A stretch of 20,777 nucleotides of DNA, taken from IMG/VR virus record IMGVR_UViG_3300013093_004244, positions 1 to 20,777 of that record. One strand, 5' to 3'. The notes under the pieces are model-generated. The model was given only the letters and a program-made list of their open reading frames with translations. It was not told the origin of the DNA and did no database searches. Shown here in pieces: positions 6,101 to 12,341 of the stretch. The stretch's first letter is position 1; each line of letters starts with the position of its first letter. The position numbers were made by a program, and so were the translations under genes. Source of the DNA: a virus.

Positions 6101-7162
6101 TTAGCTTCTATATAACACAAAGTCAAATGAACCGTAATATCCAGGATTATCATTAGTACTACCACCTGGAGCAACTGCTGGAACATACATCACGCTAACA
6201 TAAGTGAATACGCCATTAAAATTGACATAATCTACTCCACTAAAGCCATTGTAAGTTAATGTTGCCAGTGTTGCATATTTTCCAAAACTATCGGGTTCAT
6301 TACTTAGGGTTCCTAATATATAAACAGTACCATAAAATGGACCGCTGGCTCCCATATACAATGCCATAGTATGTAAAGCAGTAGGACTATCATATTCTGG
6401 GTAAGCATAAGTGTTACCGCTTTTCCATTCATAAAGATTAGTTGATGCATTATAGCTTTGAAGGAATGAAGTAATTGTTTGACTAGGTTGTAATTGCGGG
6501 TATACTTGATCATTCAAATATATAGTTCCGGCAATATCATAATAGGTATTAGCATATGCAACTTCGTATGTACCATCTGTAGGATCTTGATAAGTTACAG
6601 AATATTGATATGGACCACGATCTAAATTTATAGTATCGTTTTCCAAGAAAGTTAATTGTCCTACACCACGCAATGATAATGTATTAAAAGTTAAACTAGT
6701 AGCCGAAGTAACTACCAAAGTAGTAGAATTATTAAGGGTTACTGTACCAAATGGACTATCGTAATTAGTTATAATAGTGTTAGGTGGAATACCAAATCCA
6801 GAAACAGTTTGACCAATAGAAATACCTGTAGCAGTAGTAGAAACTAGTAAAATATTGCTAGCAGTAGTTTGATCTTGTACTTGATTTAAAACTACAGTAT
6901 CATCCAATATTTGTAGCTGCTTTTGCAAAACCAATTTTTGGCTGCTAGGATCAAACATATTAAAAACATATGTGCTAGTACTAGGAATGGGCAAGCGTTT
7001 TTGATCGCTATTTTTGAATTGAATGTTAATTTTATTCTTAACACCCTTTTGTATTTTTAAATCTCGTTGATACATAACCTCGTTAACTCCTAGTACATCC
7101 GGATCCAAATCTAGTATAACATCGAGAGAGTTTGGATATAAATAGATTGGTAGACTTTGCAT
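6101..7162 (-). CDS. Virion structural protein, baseplate/fibre-type, with inserted beta domain
   Basis: This is a 353-residue beta-rich protein with no enzyme motif. Residues about 28-90 and 165-230 look like two halves of one domain common in T4-like marine structural proteins. The first half has YQRDLKIQKG and an FKNSDQKR segment; the second has LDRGPYQYSV and ends near YPQLQPSQ. Between them, about 92-163, lies a Thr/Ser/Gly-rich beta repeat (GISIGQTVSGFGIPP) of a kind seen in phage fibres and bacterial adhesins, so it appears to be an insertion. Residues 230-353 are a Tyr/Gly/Ser-rich beta domain, possibly receptor- or sugar-binding. A late-type AATAAATA box ends 6 nt before the ATG. Primase and helicase genes follow in the same direction. 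The exact virion position is unknown. Confidence 0.7.
   Translation of the reverse strand: MQSLPIYLYPNSLDVILDLDPDVLGVNEVMYQRDLKIQKGVKNKINIQFKNSDQKRLPIPSTSTYVFNMFDPSSQKLVLQKQLQILDDTVVLNQVQDQTTASNILLVSTTATGISIGQTVSGFGIPPNTIITNYDSPFGTVTLNNSTTLVVTSATSLTFNTLSLRGVGQLTFLENDTINLDRGPYQYSVTYQDPTDGTYEVAYANTYYDIAGTIYLNDQVYPQLQPSQTITSFLQSYNASTNLYEWKSGNTYAYPEYDSPTALHTMALYMGASGPFYGTVYILGTLSNEPDSFGKYATLATLTYNGFSGVDYVNFNGVFTYVSVMYVPAVAPGGSTNDNPGYYGSFDFVLYRS
7137..7144 (+). promoter_or_regulatory. Perfect T4 late promoter box TATAAATA
   Basis: TATAAATA matches the T4 late consensus exactly. It lies inside the 5' end of the minus-strand virion-protein gene and faces right. With initiation 5-7 nt downstream, a leader of roughly 34 nt would precede the ATG at 7184. 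It overlaps back-to-back with the leftward box at 7169-7176. Confidence 0.6.
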
Positions 7163-7168
7163 AATAGC

Positions 7169-7176
7169 TATTTATT
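7169..7176 (-). promoter_or_regulatory. Late-type promoter box AATAAATA
   Basis: Read leftwards this is AATAAATA and ends 6 nt before the ATG at 7162, leaving no room for a Shine-Dalgarno. It would drive the virion protein and possibly primase and helicase. Confidence 0.5.
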
Positions 7177-7183
7177 GATAAAG

Positions 7184-7567
7184 ATGTCCAAAAATACTGA
7201 GTTTCAAAAAAATCACCCGTTTATATCATGTATAAAATCTAATGATATTGAATATGTGGGTATAATCATTAATTACGACAATTATATTGCCAGTATCTAC
7301 GATATTTCCAAAATAAACACCGACAAAGAAAAGAGGTTTTTTCTAGAATTAGGAGAAACTTGGTGGTGGGAATCTAATCGTAAATTACCCATTAATATCT
7401 TCCTTAAAAACCAAATGCAGGTGTTTAGATATGCTATCAAAACATTCAACAGTAAAGATGTTGAACTAGTATTTGGGCCAACTGTTAATTTAAGTGAGAT
7501 TGCAGAAAAACGAATTAAACGTAAATCAATACAGTTGGTTAGATCTGTGAAGAGTATTCGAAGTTAA
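7184..7567 (+). CDS. Small conserved T4-like phage protein, unknown function
   Basis: The open frame extends up to a TTG at 7157, but the ATG at 7184 (127 residues, beginning MSKNTEF) fits better because homologues as I recall them begin near there. The protein is soluble and basic. It has a beta-rich N-terminal half and a strongly patterned centre: LGETWWWESNRKLPI, then an FLKNQMQVF helix. The C-terminus is basic (KRIKRKSIQLVR). The W-W-W-E-S-N-R-K-L-P core is one I recall from hypothetical proteins of T4-like marine phages, where it is a single conserved gene without known role. The basic tail suggests nucleic-acid contact (inference). A perfect TATAAATA box at 7137 implies late expression. 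Its end overlaps the convergent DnaE-like gene by 29 nt. Confidence 0.7.
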   Translation: MSKNTEFQKNHPFISCIKSNDIEYVGIIINYDNYIASIYDISKINTDKEKRFFLELGETWWWESNRKLPINIFLKNQMQVFRYAIKTFNSKDVELVFGPTVNLSEIAEKRIKRKSIQLVRSVKSIRS

Positions 7568-8117
7568 GTTTTTCACATAATAAGTTCATGTGTACTACCA
7601 CAACCATTGCGTAACTGATGGCGTGTGCTTTCTTAAAATAGTACTCATCATTGTCAGGTTTCGTCCAAACCTCGTTCATAATCGTCGTCCAATCCTTCCC
7701 AATCAAATAGCGTTTTGCCGGTCTGATCATAGCTAGGACTGCACCTAATTGTTCCACGGAAGTAGGGCAAGTCTGTTTCAGTACATCCAGGTGCCCGTTC
7801 AAATGAAATAACAGATTTACAAATTCTTCTTCCAAAAGTAGATTCCATAAGGGCTCCTGTTCAAGTAATTTATTTAAATGTTTTTCGTTTTTAATGTCTT
7901 GATATATACTTACATTGAGGAAATCTATCTTAAAATAACCTCTATCTTCTGCGGTTTTGTAATCAAGACTAGCATTTCCAGTTAAAGGATTGACTGGAAT
8001 TTTATGACAATAAACACCAGTATTATGTCTACGTCCATCTTCTAATGTTGCTGGAACACTCTTAATAATTTCAAGTATTTTTTTTCTATCAGCAAAGTCA
8101 ATATCAATATCAGGCAT
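7539..8117 (-). CDS. Miniature DnaE-like protein (Pol III alpha catalytic-core remnant)
   Basis: This 192-residue protein is colinear with the catalytic palm of bacterial DNA polymerase III alpha (DnaE, over 1,100 residues). PDIDIDF at 2-8 matches E. coli PDFDVDF, so D5 and D7 align with catalytic D401 and D403. HNTGVY at 31-36 fits the KHAGGV region. KIDFL at 63-67 matches KFDFL, so D65 aligns with D555 and K63 with K553. LAMIRP at 128-133 fits the LVALFRPG region, and KKAHAISYAMV at 162-172 fits NKSHSAAYALV. PHP, beta-binding and OB domains are absent, the fingers are almost gone, and the upstream Gly-Ser nucleotide-binding motif is missing. It is therefore unlikely to be a processive polymerase; a reduced nucleotidyltransferase, regulator or vestige is possible. 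The ATG lies 8 nt inside the end of the kinase gene. Confidence 0.7.
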   Translation of the reverse strand: MPDIDIDFADRKKILEIIKSVPATLEDGRRHNTGVYCHKIPVNPLTGNASLDYKTAEDRGYFKIDFLNVSIYQDIKNEKHLNKLLEQEPLWNLLLEEEFVNLLFHLNGHLDVLKQTCPTSVEQLGAVLAMIRPAKRYLIGKDWTTIMNEVWTKPDNDEYYFKKAHAISYAMVVVVHMNLLCEKLNFEYSSQI

Positions 8118-8880
8118 TAGCGATTTCTTCTAAGGTTGGGGCATAGTTACCACGATGTTGTACGGTGATACTTGCTGCTTTATTAGCAAATACTATAGCA
8201 TCGTCTATTGAATTTGTCATTAAGAATTGATAGGTTAATGCAGATAAAAATGTATCTCCGCACCCACAAACATCTACAGGTTCTACGGTATTTCCGCTAA
8301 ACATTTTCTTAGTTTCGTGTTCCAAATACATTGCACCGTTGCCACCTAAAGTAACAATAGTTTTTTCACCGTTGCTCCATCGATTATTATATTCGGTTTC
8401 ATTAATTTTAAGATAGCATCCATAAAATTTATGTAATTCTTTTTTCTTAGTATCAACAAATATTGGGCCTTTGTATTTTTGAAGAATCATTTCTATATGC
8501 GAATCTGTAATAAAGCCTTTATTATAATCGGAAATTACAACAGCAGTATAATTTTCCCAATTACCTTTAATTTTTCCATTCCAAGGTTTAATAGTAGATT
8601 CTTTATCAACCCGTAACAAATGTTGTCCAGATCTTTTATCAATGTATCGAGTCTTAATAATGGATTCTCTGTTAGAGATAAAATCTACTTCACAATTTAG
8701 TTTTTTTAAATTATCTAAAACATTTTCAGCCATACCAACAGCAGTATACTGTTCGGCTATTTTCATAATAGGAACAGGGGCTTCGGGATTTAACCTATCA
8801 CAGGTTCCTATAATATATTCATCGGTACAACGATCACCGATTAATAATATTTTGAATGATGTTAGTTGTTGAGTATCCAT
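8110..8880 (-). CDS. hldE1: HldE1-type D-glycero-D-manno-heptose-7-phosphate kinase (PfkB fold)
   Basis: It probably phosphorylates D-glycero-beta-D-manno-heptose 7-phosphate at C1 in ADP-heptose synthesis. The fold is PfkB/ribokinase. LIGDRCTDEYIIG at 13-25 and RLNPEAPVPI at 29-38 match the HldE N-terminal domain. GMAENV at 49-54 fits the family GGAANV, and SDYNKG at 117-122 fits DYAKG. The anion hole and base are GCGDTF at 206-211 with D209. At 256 residues it is shorter than the E. coli kinase domain, with a clear deletion after about residue 68. The frame is open to 8901, but GAAAGGA sits 5 nt before the ATG at 8880, so that start is chosen. It still overlaps the upstream adenylyltransferase gene by 47 nt. 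A general sugar kinase is the alternative. Confidence 0.78.
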   Translation of the reverse strand: MDTQQLTSFKILLIGDRCTDEYIIGTCDRLNPEAPVPIMKIAEQYTAVGMAENVLDNLKKLNCEVDFISNRESIIKTRYIDKRSGQHLLRVDKESTIKPWNGKIKGNWENYTAVVISDYNKGFITDSHIEMILQKYKGPIFVDTKKKELHKFYGCYLKINETEYNNRWSNGEKTIVTLGGNGAMYLEHETKKMFSGNTVEPVDVCGCGDTFLSALTYQFLMTNSIDDAIVFANKAASITVQHRGNYAPTLEEIANA

Positions 8881-9226
8881 ATATCCTTTCAAAAAAAACA
8901 ATTTTCTTACAAACTTCTTCGCCTACAATAGGTTTACCTTGATAATCGCTGCCTTTGACCATTATATCACACATACTAACTAATCTAATAAGTTCATTAT
9001 CGTTGTTGAAAATAACTACTTCATCGACTGCTTTTAAATTTTTTAACATTAACCATCGGTCATATTCACGAGTAATTGGCCTATCGGGTCCTTTTAATGT
9101 TTTAATTCTTCGATCGCTGTCTATGCCTACTATTAATTGATCGCCAAGACTTTTAGCATAATTTAACAGTTCAATATGTCCGGTATGTAAAATATCAAAC
9201 GTACCGTTTACAAAAACTTTAATCAT
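8834..9226 (-). CDS. hldE2: HldE2-type ADP-heptose adenylyltransferase
   Basis: This 130-residue cytidylyltransferase-fold protein corresponds to the C-terminal domain of HldE, which joins AMP from ATP to heptose 1-phosphate. The nucleotide-binding signature NGTFDILHTGH is at 7-17, with the HxGH histidines. GIDSDRRIK at 34-42 and a segment ending GPDRPI follow. The second family signature is YSTTNII at about 118-124. In E. coli this domain is fused behind the kinase; here it is a separate gene and lies before the kinase gene. Its ATG overlaps the hldD stop as ATGA, implying translational coupling. Glycerol-phosphate cytidylyltransferase is a fold relative, but the Hld neighbours favour heptose. 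It lacks the upstream steps GmhA and GmhB, which the host would have to supply. Confidence 0.8.
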   Translation of the reverse strand: MIKVFVNGTFDILHTGHIELLNYAKSLGDQLIVGIDSDRRIKTLKGPDRPITREYDRWLMLKNLKAVDEVVIFNNDNELIRLVSMCDIMVKGSDYQGKPIVGEEVCKKIVFFERIYGYSTTNIIQNIINR

Positions 9227-9996
9227 ACAGGATAATATTTTCTTAATTTTTCTAAATTAGCACATGTATATGTTTGATATTGAGCTTTTACATTATCTGG
9301 CATAGGAATATATTCTATTCGAGCATTATATTGTTGAGCAATTTCTTGTGCAACATCTTGAAACGATTTTGCTACACCTGTACCGATATTCCAAATTCCA
9401 GAATCCATGACATTGAAAAATGTTTTATGTACATCAATTACTCTTTCCACTGGTACAAAATCTCTCAAATACTTGTCCGATCCTTCGAACAGTTTTATAA
9501 CTCCGTCGTTTTTTGCTTGTTGCGTAAATTTGTAGTATGGGCTTGCTTGATCGCCTTTGTGATCTTCATAAGGTCCATATACATTAAAATATCGAAATCC
9601 TTGTATACGGCATTTCCATTTTCCAGTAAAACCTCTAATATATCTTTCAAAAAGATATTTACTCCAAGCATATGGACTGCGAGGATCTACTGGAGCATCT
9701 TCTCTAAAATCATTTTTTAATCCATATACACTTGCTGAACTTGCAAATTGAAAATTAACAGAAAATTTATGACATTCACCTAAAATCCATCTGCTAAAAT
9801 CATAATTTTGTCCGATAACCTTTTCTACATCAGTTTCAGTAGTTGAACTTACTGCACCTAGATGTATTACTAAATCTAAACCTTCGACATTAGGAATAGG
9901 ATCGTTCCAATCGAAGAATCGTAGGTCGTGATCTTTAAGAGCAGCAACCATGTTTTGACCAATAAAACCTTTATGGCCGGTAATTAATATTTTCAT
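9223..9996 (-). CDS. hldD: ADP-L-glycero-D-manno-heptose 6-epimerase (HldD), short form
   Basis: This is a short-chain dehydrogenase/reductase-fold epimerase that inverts C6 of ADP-heptose, the precursor of the LPS inner core. The NAD(P) Rossmann motif is GHKGFIG at 7-13. The active-site set is SSASVYG at 86-92 and Y109-x3-K113. HldD-specific signatures are clear: SSTTETD at 50-56, GFRYFNVYGP and GHKG-like residues in the substrate region, then KLFEGSDKYLRDFVPV and NIGTG. It is 257 residues against about 310 in E. coli; the missing part is the C-terminal helical end after the YQTYTCANL segment. Core catalytic residues are kept, so activity is likely. It is coupled by ATGA overlaps to the upstream cupin gene and the downstream adenylyltransferase gene. 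Confidence 0.88.
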   Translation of the reverse strand: MKILITGHKGFIGQNMVAALKDHDLRFFDWNDPIPNVEGLDLVIHLGAVSSTTETDVEKVIGQNYDFSRWILGECHKFSVNFQFASSASVYGLKNDFREDAPVDPRSPYAWSKYLFERYIRGFTGKWKCRIQGFRYFNVYGPYEDHKGDQASPYYKFTQQAKNDGVIKLFEGSDKYLRDFVPVERVIDVHKTFFNVMDSGIWNIGTGVAKSFQDVAQEIAQQYNARIEYIPMPDNVKAQYQTYTCANLEKLRKYYPV

Positions 9997-10349
9997 TTTT
10001 GACTATCGCCTTTACCTACTCGGTAATTATCTTCTACACTATCAGGTGTGCTAACTTCGATTACTGTGCCAGCAACTAAACATTCTAATTGATGGGGAAG
10101 CAATGGCGGATTATGCCAAACATCGCCTTCTTTCAAGGTTTTTGCATGAATACTAGCATCTTTAGTATCAATCCATCGAACAATAAATTCACCAGATGAC
10201 ACATACCATGTTTCGTCTTTTTCAGAATGGAAATGCATACTGAATTTTGCACCTTGATTGAAAGACATCATTTTGCCACAATATTTTTCGTTTGTGGCCC
10301 AAATTAATTCATGTCCCCAACCTTTTTTTACAAATCCTTCTAATCTCAT
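9993..10349 (-). CDS. Cupin-fold sugar-nucleotide-associated protein
   Basis: This 118-residue single-domain cupin resembles the small mannose-6-phosphate isomerase-like cupins found in cell-surface sugar gene clusters. Cupin motif 1 is MHFHSEKDETWYV with putative metal ligands H39, H41 and E46, followed by SGE at 52-54. Motif 2 has P-H-Q with H86. The N-terminal GWGHELIWATNEKYCGK is a pattern I associate with cupins in heptose or capsule clusters. It could isomerise, epimerise or bind a sugar; the substrate is unknown. A strong GAGGAAATT ribosome-binding site precedes the ATG at 10349. The stop overlaps the hldD start as ATGA, tying it to the ADP-heptose genes. A purely regulatory sugar-binding role is also possible. 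Confidence 0.72.
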   Translation of the reverse strand: MRLEGFVKKGWGHELIWATNEKYCGKMMSFNQGAKFSMHFHSEKDETWYVSSGEFIVRWIDTKDASIHAKTLKEGDVWHNPPLLPHQLECLVAGTVIEVSTPDSVEDNYRVGKGDSQK

Positions 10350-10359
10350 AATTTCCTCA

Positions 10360-11055
10360 TTATTTTATACCTGTTTCTCGGCAAATCTCATTTATTAATG
10401 CTATATCTGACGGAACTTCCTTGAATCGTTTTGTCCAAAAAGCAACATCAAATGCAGGAGCGATCATATTCAATTGTTCGTCACTCATATTGTTTATCAT
10501 AGTTTTTCCACTGGTACAGTTTAATATGAGCCAAGGACTTATTCGTCCATTTAATATATCGTGCACTGCTTTATTTAGACTGACATAGTTAAAGTAATGT
10601 GCAAATTCGGCATTGTGTTCGTCAGCCCATTCCATCATGGTTTGAATACTTCTTTGTACAGCAGATTCCACAGGTTCTTGTTTAATCATTTCATAAAGAT
10701 AAGTTTCATATAATTCATCTCTACACCAATGATCCAATTTTACGCCACTTTTGATTACAAAATCTACAAACTTATCTGGATATAAAGGATTAACATTATT
10801 AAGAAAACTACCAAATTTTACAAATGCGTTGTAATATGCTGTATCGCAAAATTCTTCATAAGTTTTGTTCTTTTTACCATTTTGGGCTAATTTCCAAAAT
10901 CTATTAAAAGCCATAAAACCAGCTTGTACACGTTTTTCGTCTTTTTGTAATGCACGTCGTTTTCTTTCACACATATGGGCCACTAGAGTTTTTTCTTTCA
11001 TAAAACTCTTACCACAATGTACACAATTAAACGGTTGGTCCACTAAATCAATCAT
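10360..11055 (-). CDS. Zinc-finger conserved phage protein, unknown function
   Basis: The 231-residue protein opens with a C2H2-like finger: C11-x2-C14 in FNCVHCGKSF, then H27 and C29 (MCERKRR), effectively a C2HC ligand set. A highly basic linker (30-45) follows. The rest is helical with many Trp, Phe and Tyr; it has no catalytic motif I recognise. I recall the N-terminal pattern (a Cys-pair finger, then basic residues and a QxGFxxFxRF helix) from conserved hypothetical proteins of T4-like marine phages. DNA or RNA binding, for example in transcription or replication control, is likely but inferred. The start overlaps the SGNH hydrolase stop as ATGA, so it is cotranslated with that gene. It stands between the replication block and the heptose genes. 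Confidence 0.65.
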   Translation of the reverse strand: MIDLVDQPFNCVHCGKSFMKEKTLVAHMCERKRRALQKDEKRVQAGFMAFNRFWKLAQNGKKNKTYEEFCDTAYYNAFVKFGSFLNNVNPLYPDKFVDFVIKSGVKLDHWCRDELYETYLYEMIKQEPVESAVQRSIQTMMEWADEHNAEFAHYFNYVSLNKAVHDILNGRISPWLILNCTSGKTMINNMSDEQLNMIAPAFDVAFWTKRFKEVPSDIALINEICRETGIK

Positions 11056-11645
11056 TGCATCTCTTTGTAAAAACTTAACGCATATCTTTTATGCGAAATT
11101 GGTCCTAAATGGTATCCATCTAGTGCTTTATCAACTTGTGTCAAATTAACATTTAATTTCAAATTCTTTATATTTAAATACTCAGGTATGTCTTGTACAA
11201 GCTCTGGATCTATAACAAAACTAAAGTTTTTTATGTCTAAACTATTTAGATATAATTCAGCATGATTCATATAAAACAATGATCTTATTTTTAAATCAAT
11301 ATTAGAATGAGCCATAGCCCAATCATTAAAAATTTTTGATTTATTCCAAGTACCTATCCTTTCATAGTTTTTTGCATCTTTAAAAATTAAATCTCTAAAA
11401 TAAAAAGTCCATAAAATAACAACAACATCATTTTTTTGAAAATCGAAATTTAAAATACGATAAAGTATTTCAAAGTTGCTAACTGACGGATATCCATTAT
11501 TAACTACTTCTTTTTCTAAAAGTTCTCCAAGCAAAAATGGCCATGATAATTTACTGGGGCTATCACCATATGATCCATTTACGTAGCAATCTTCTAAACC
11601 TTGACCGTAAGTGTTAGAACAACCAAATGCTATTAATCTACTCAT
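11052..11645 (-). CDS. SGNH/GDSL-type hydrolase-like protein
   Basis: The protein is 197 residues from the chosen start. Block I of SGNH hydrolases is FGCSNTYG with the putative nucleophile S10. A Gly-rich block II-like turn is at about 50-57. Block V supplies D176-x2-H179 in DGYHLGP, completing a possible Ser-Asp-His triad. A LWTFYFRD segment at 78-85 stands where block III would be. Esterases of this fold remove acetyl or other acyl groups from sugars, lipids or peptidoglycan; the target is unknown. The frame extends to 11708, but the ATG at 11645 is favoured because residues before it lie inside the upstream gene and the family core begins exactly there. Overlap with that gene is then 8 nt. 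LPS or glycan modification fits the nearby heptose genes. Confidence 0.65.
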   Translation of the reverse strand: MSRLIAFGCSNTYGQGLEDCYVNGSYGDSPSKLSWPFLLGELLEKEVVNNGYPSVSNFEILYRILNFDFQKNDVVVILWTFYFRDLIFKDAKNYERIGTWNKSKIFNDWAMAHSNIDLKIRSLFYMNHAELYLNSLDIKNFSFVIDPELVQDIPEYLNIKNLKLNVNLTQVDKALDGYHLGPISHKRYALSFYKEMQ

Positions 11646-12093
11646 AAGCCTTGCGTTGTTTTTTATCAAATCCCATTTTATCAAATAGTTCTTCTTTATC
11701 TTTTTCATCCATCAAGGAAGCCCACATTTTAATGTCAGACATTTTCATTGCTGGATGTATTTCTGCTAATAATTTTTCAATTTTATTAGCTTTTTCTTTC
11801 TTGCCAGTAGCAAGATACTGGTATCTTACATTCATACCTGTACCAGTTGCTGCGGATAATTTCCATAGCAAATCTTTATCATTTTTACTTAAATCCCAAT
11901 GATTTTTATTAACAAATTCATTAGTTCTTTCTATAGCCCATTCCTGTAAATCACTATCGCCTTGTGGATTACTAATGTAGCGCATAAAAACATAAGCGTT
12001 GAATGTTTTGGCTTCGTCCTCGGGCAATTTATCTAAGAAATCATAATCTCTTCGATTAACACCATCTAATTCTCTTTTAATATCAAGTGCCAT
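11638..12093 (-). CDS. 62: Possible clamp-loader small subunit (gp62-like)
   Basis: This is a 151-residue, all-helical, charged protein. Its pattern matches what I recall of small clamp-loader subunits annotated in T4-like and other large phages: an FNAYVFMRYIS helix at about 31-41, then a GDSDLQEW segment. TNEFVNKNHWDLSKN at 58-72, RYQYLATGKKEKANK at 90-104 and a final helix pair ending MGFDKK follow. gp62 works with the AAA+ subunit gp44 to load the gp45 clamp, but neither partner gene is in the window. The assignment rests on remembered family patterns, not on a catalytic motif, so it is tentative. It sits in the replication block, overlapping the next upstream gene by 11 nt, which supports a replisome role. 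Confidence 0.5.
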   Translation of the reverse strand: MALDIKRELDGVNRRDYDFLDKLPEDEAKTFNAYVFMRYISNPQGDSDLQEWAIERTNEFVNKNHWDLSKNDKDLLWKLSAATGTGMNVRYQYLATGKKEKANKIEKLLAEIHPAMKMSDIKMWASLMDEKDKEELFDKMGFDKKQRKAYE

Positions 12094-12340
12094 GCTCTTT
12101 ACCTGTGTAATATATTAGTTTAGCATGATCCAAGGCTTTTTGTAAAGCAGGATTATTCTCAGCCTCTTTTCTTATGTTTTTCCATAATTCGATTTCTTGT
12201 TGTTCTTTCATCAAATCTTTTGCACTTTGACTATATCCAACTAGTGTTCTAAAAGGTGATCCGGGTTCTCTAGAATATACTGTGTTCCCTCCATCGGGGC
12301 TTTCATAAATTAATCGAACACCTGGTTTCAAATTTCCCAT
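12083..12340 (-). CDS. Small conserved protein of unknown function
   Basis: This is an 85-residue soluble protein. The first half is probably beta (NLKPGVRLIYESPDGG at 3-18, then VYSREPGS). The second half is helical and charged, with KEQQEIELWKNIRKEAE at about 45-61 and ALQKALDHAKLIYY at 65-78. I recall similar small proteins from large aquatic phages but know no function. The ATG is 1 nt from the stop of the upstream 167-residue gene, and its own end overlaps the gp62-like gene by 11 nt. It is therefore part of the replication operon. A small accessory factor of the replisome is possible but not shown. Confidence 0.6.
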   Translation of the reverse strand: MGNLKPGVRLIYESPDGGNTVYSREPGSPFRTLVGYSQSAKDLMKEQQEIELWKNIRKEAENNPALQKALDHAKLIYYTGKEHGT

Positions 12341-12341
12341 A

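Noticed and set aside
7157-7183. Extended TTG start for the plus-strand gene at 7184
   Set aside because: The upstream codon is TTG without a ribosome-binding site, and the nine extra residues overlap the opposite gene's start. The ATG at 7184 is preferred.
8881-8901. Upstream start of the kinase gene at 8901
   Set aside because: It would add seven residues lying within the upstream gene. The ATG at 8880 has a clear GAAAGGA ribosome-binding site at the right distance.
9274-9720. 148-residue plus-strand frame opposite hldD
   Set aside because: It is antisense to an unmistakable HldD reading frame, with no ribosome-binding site or promoter.
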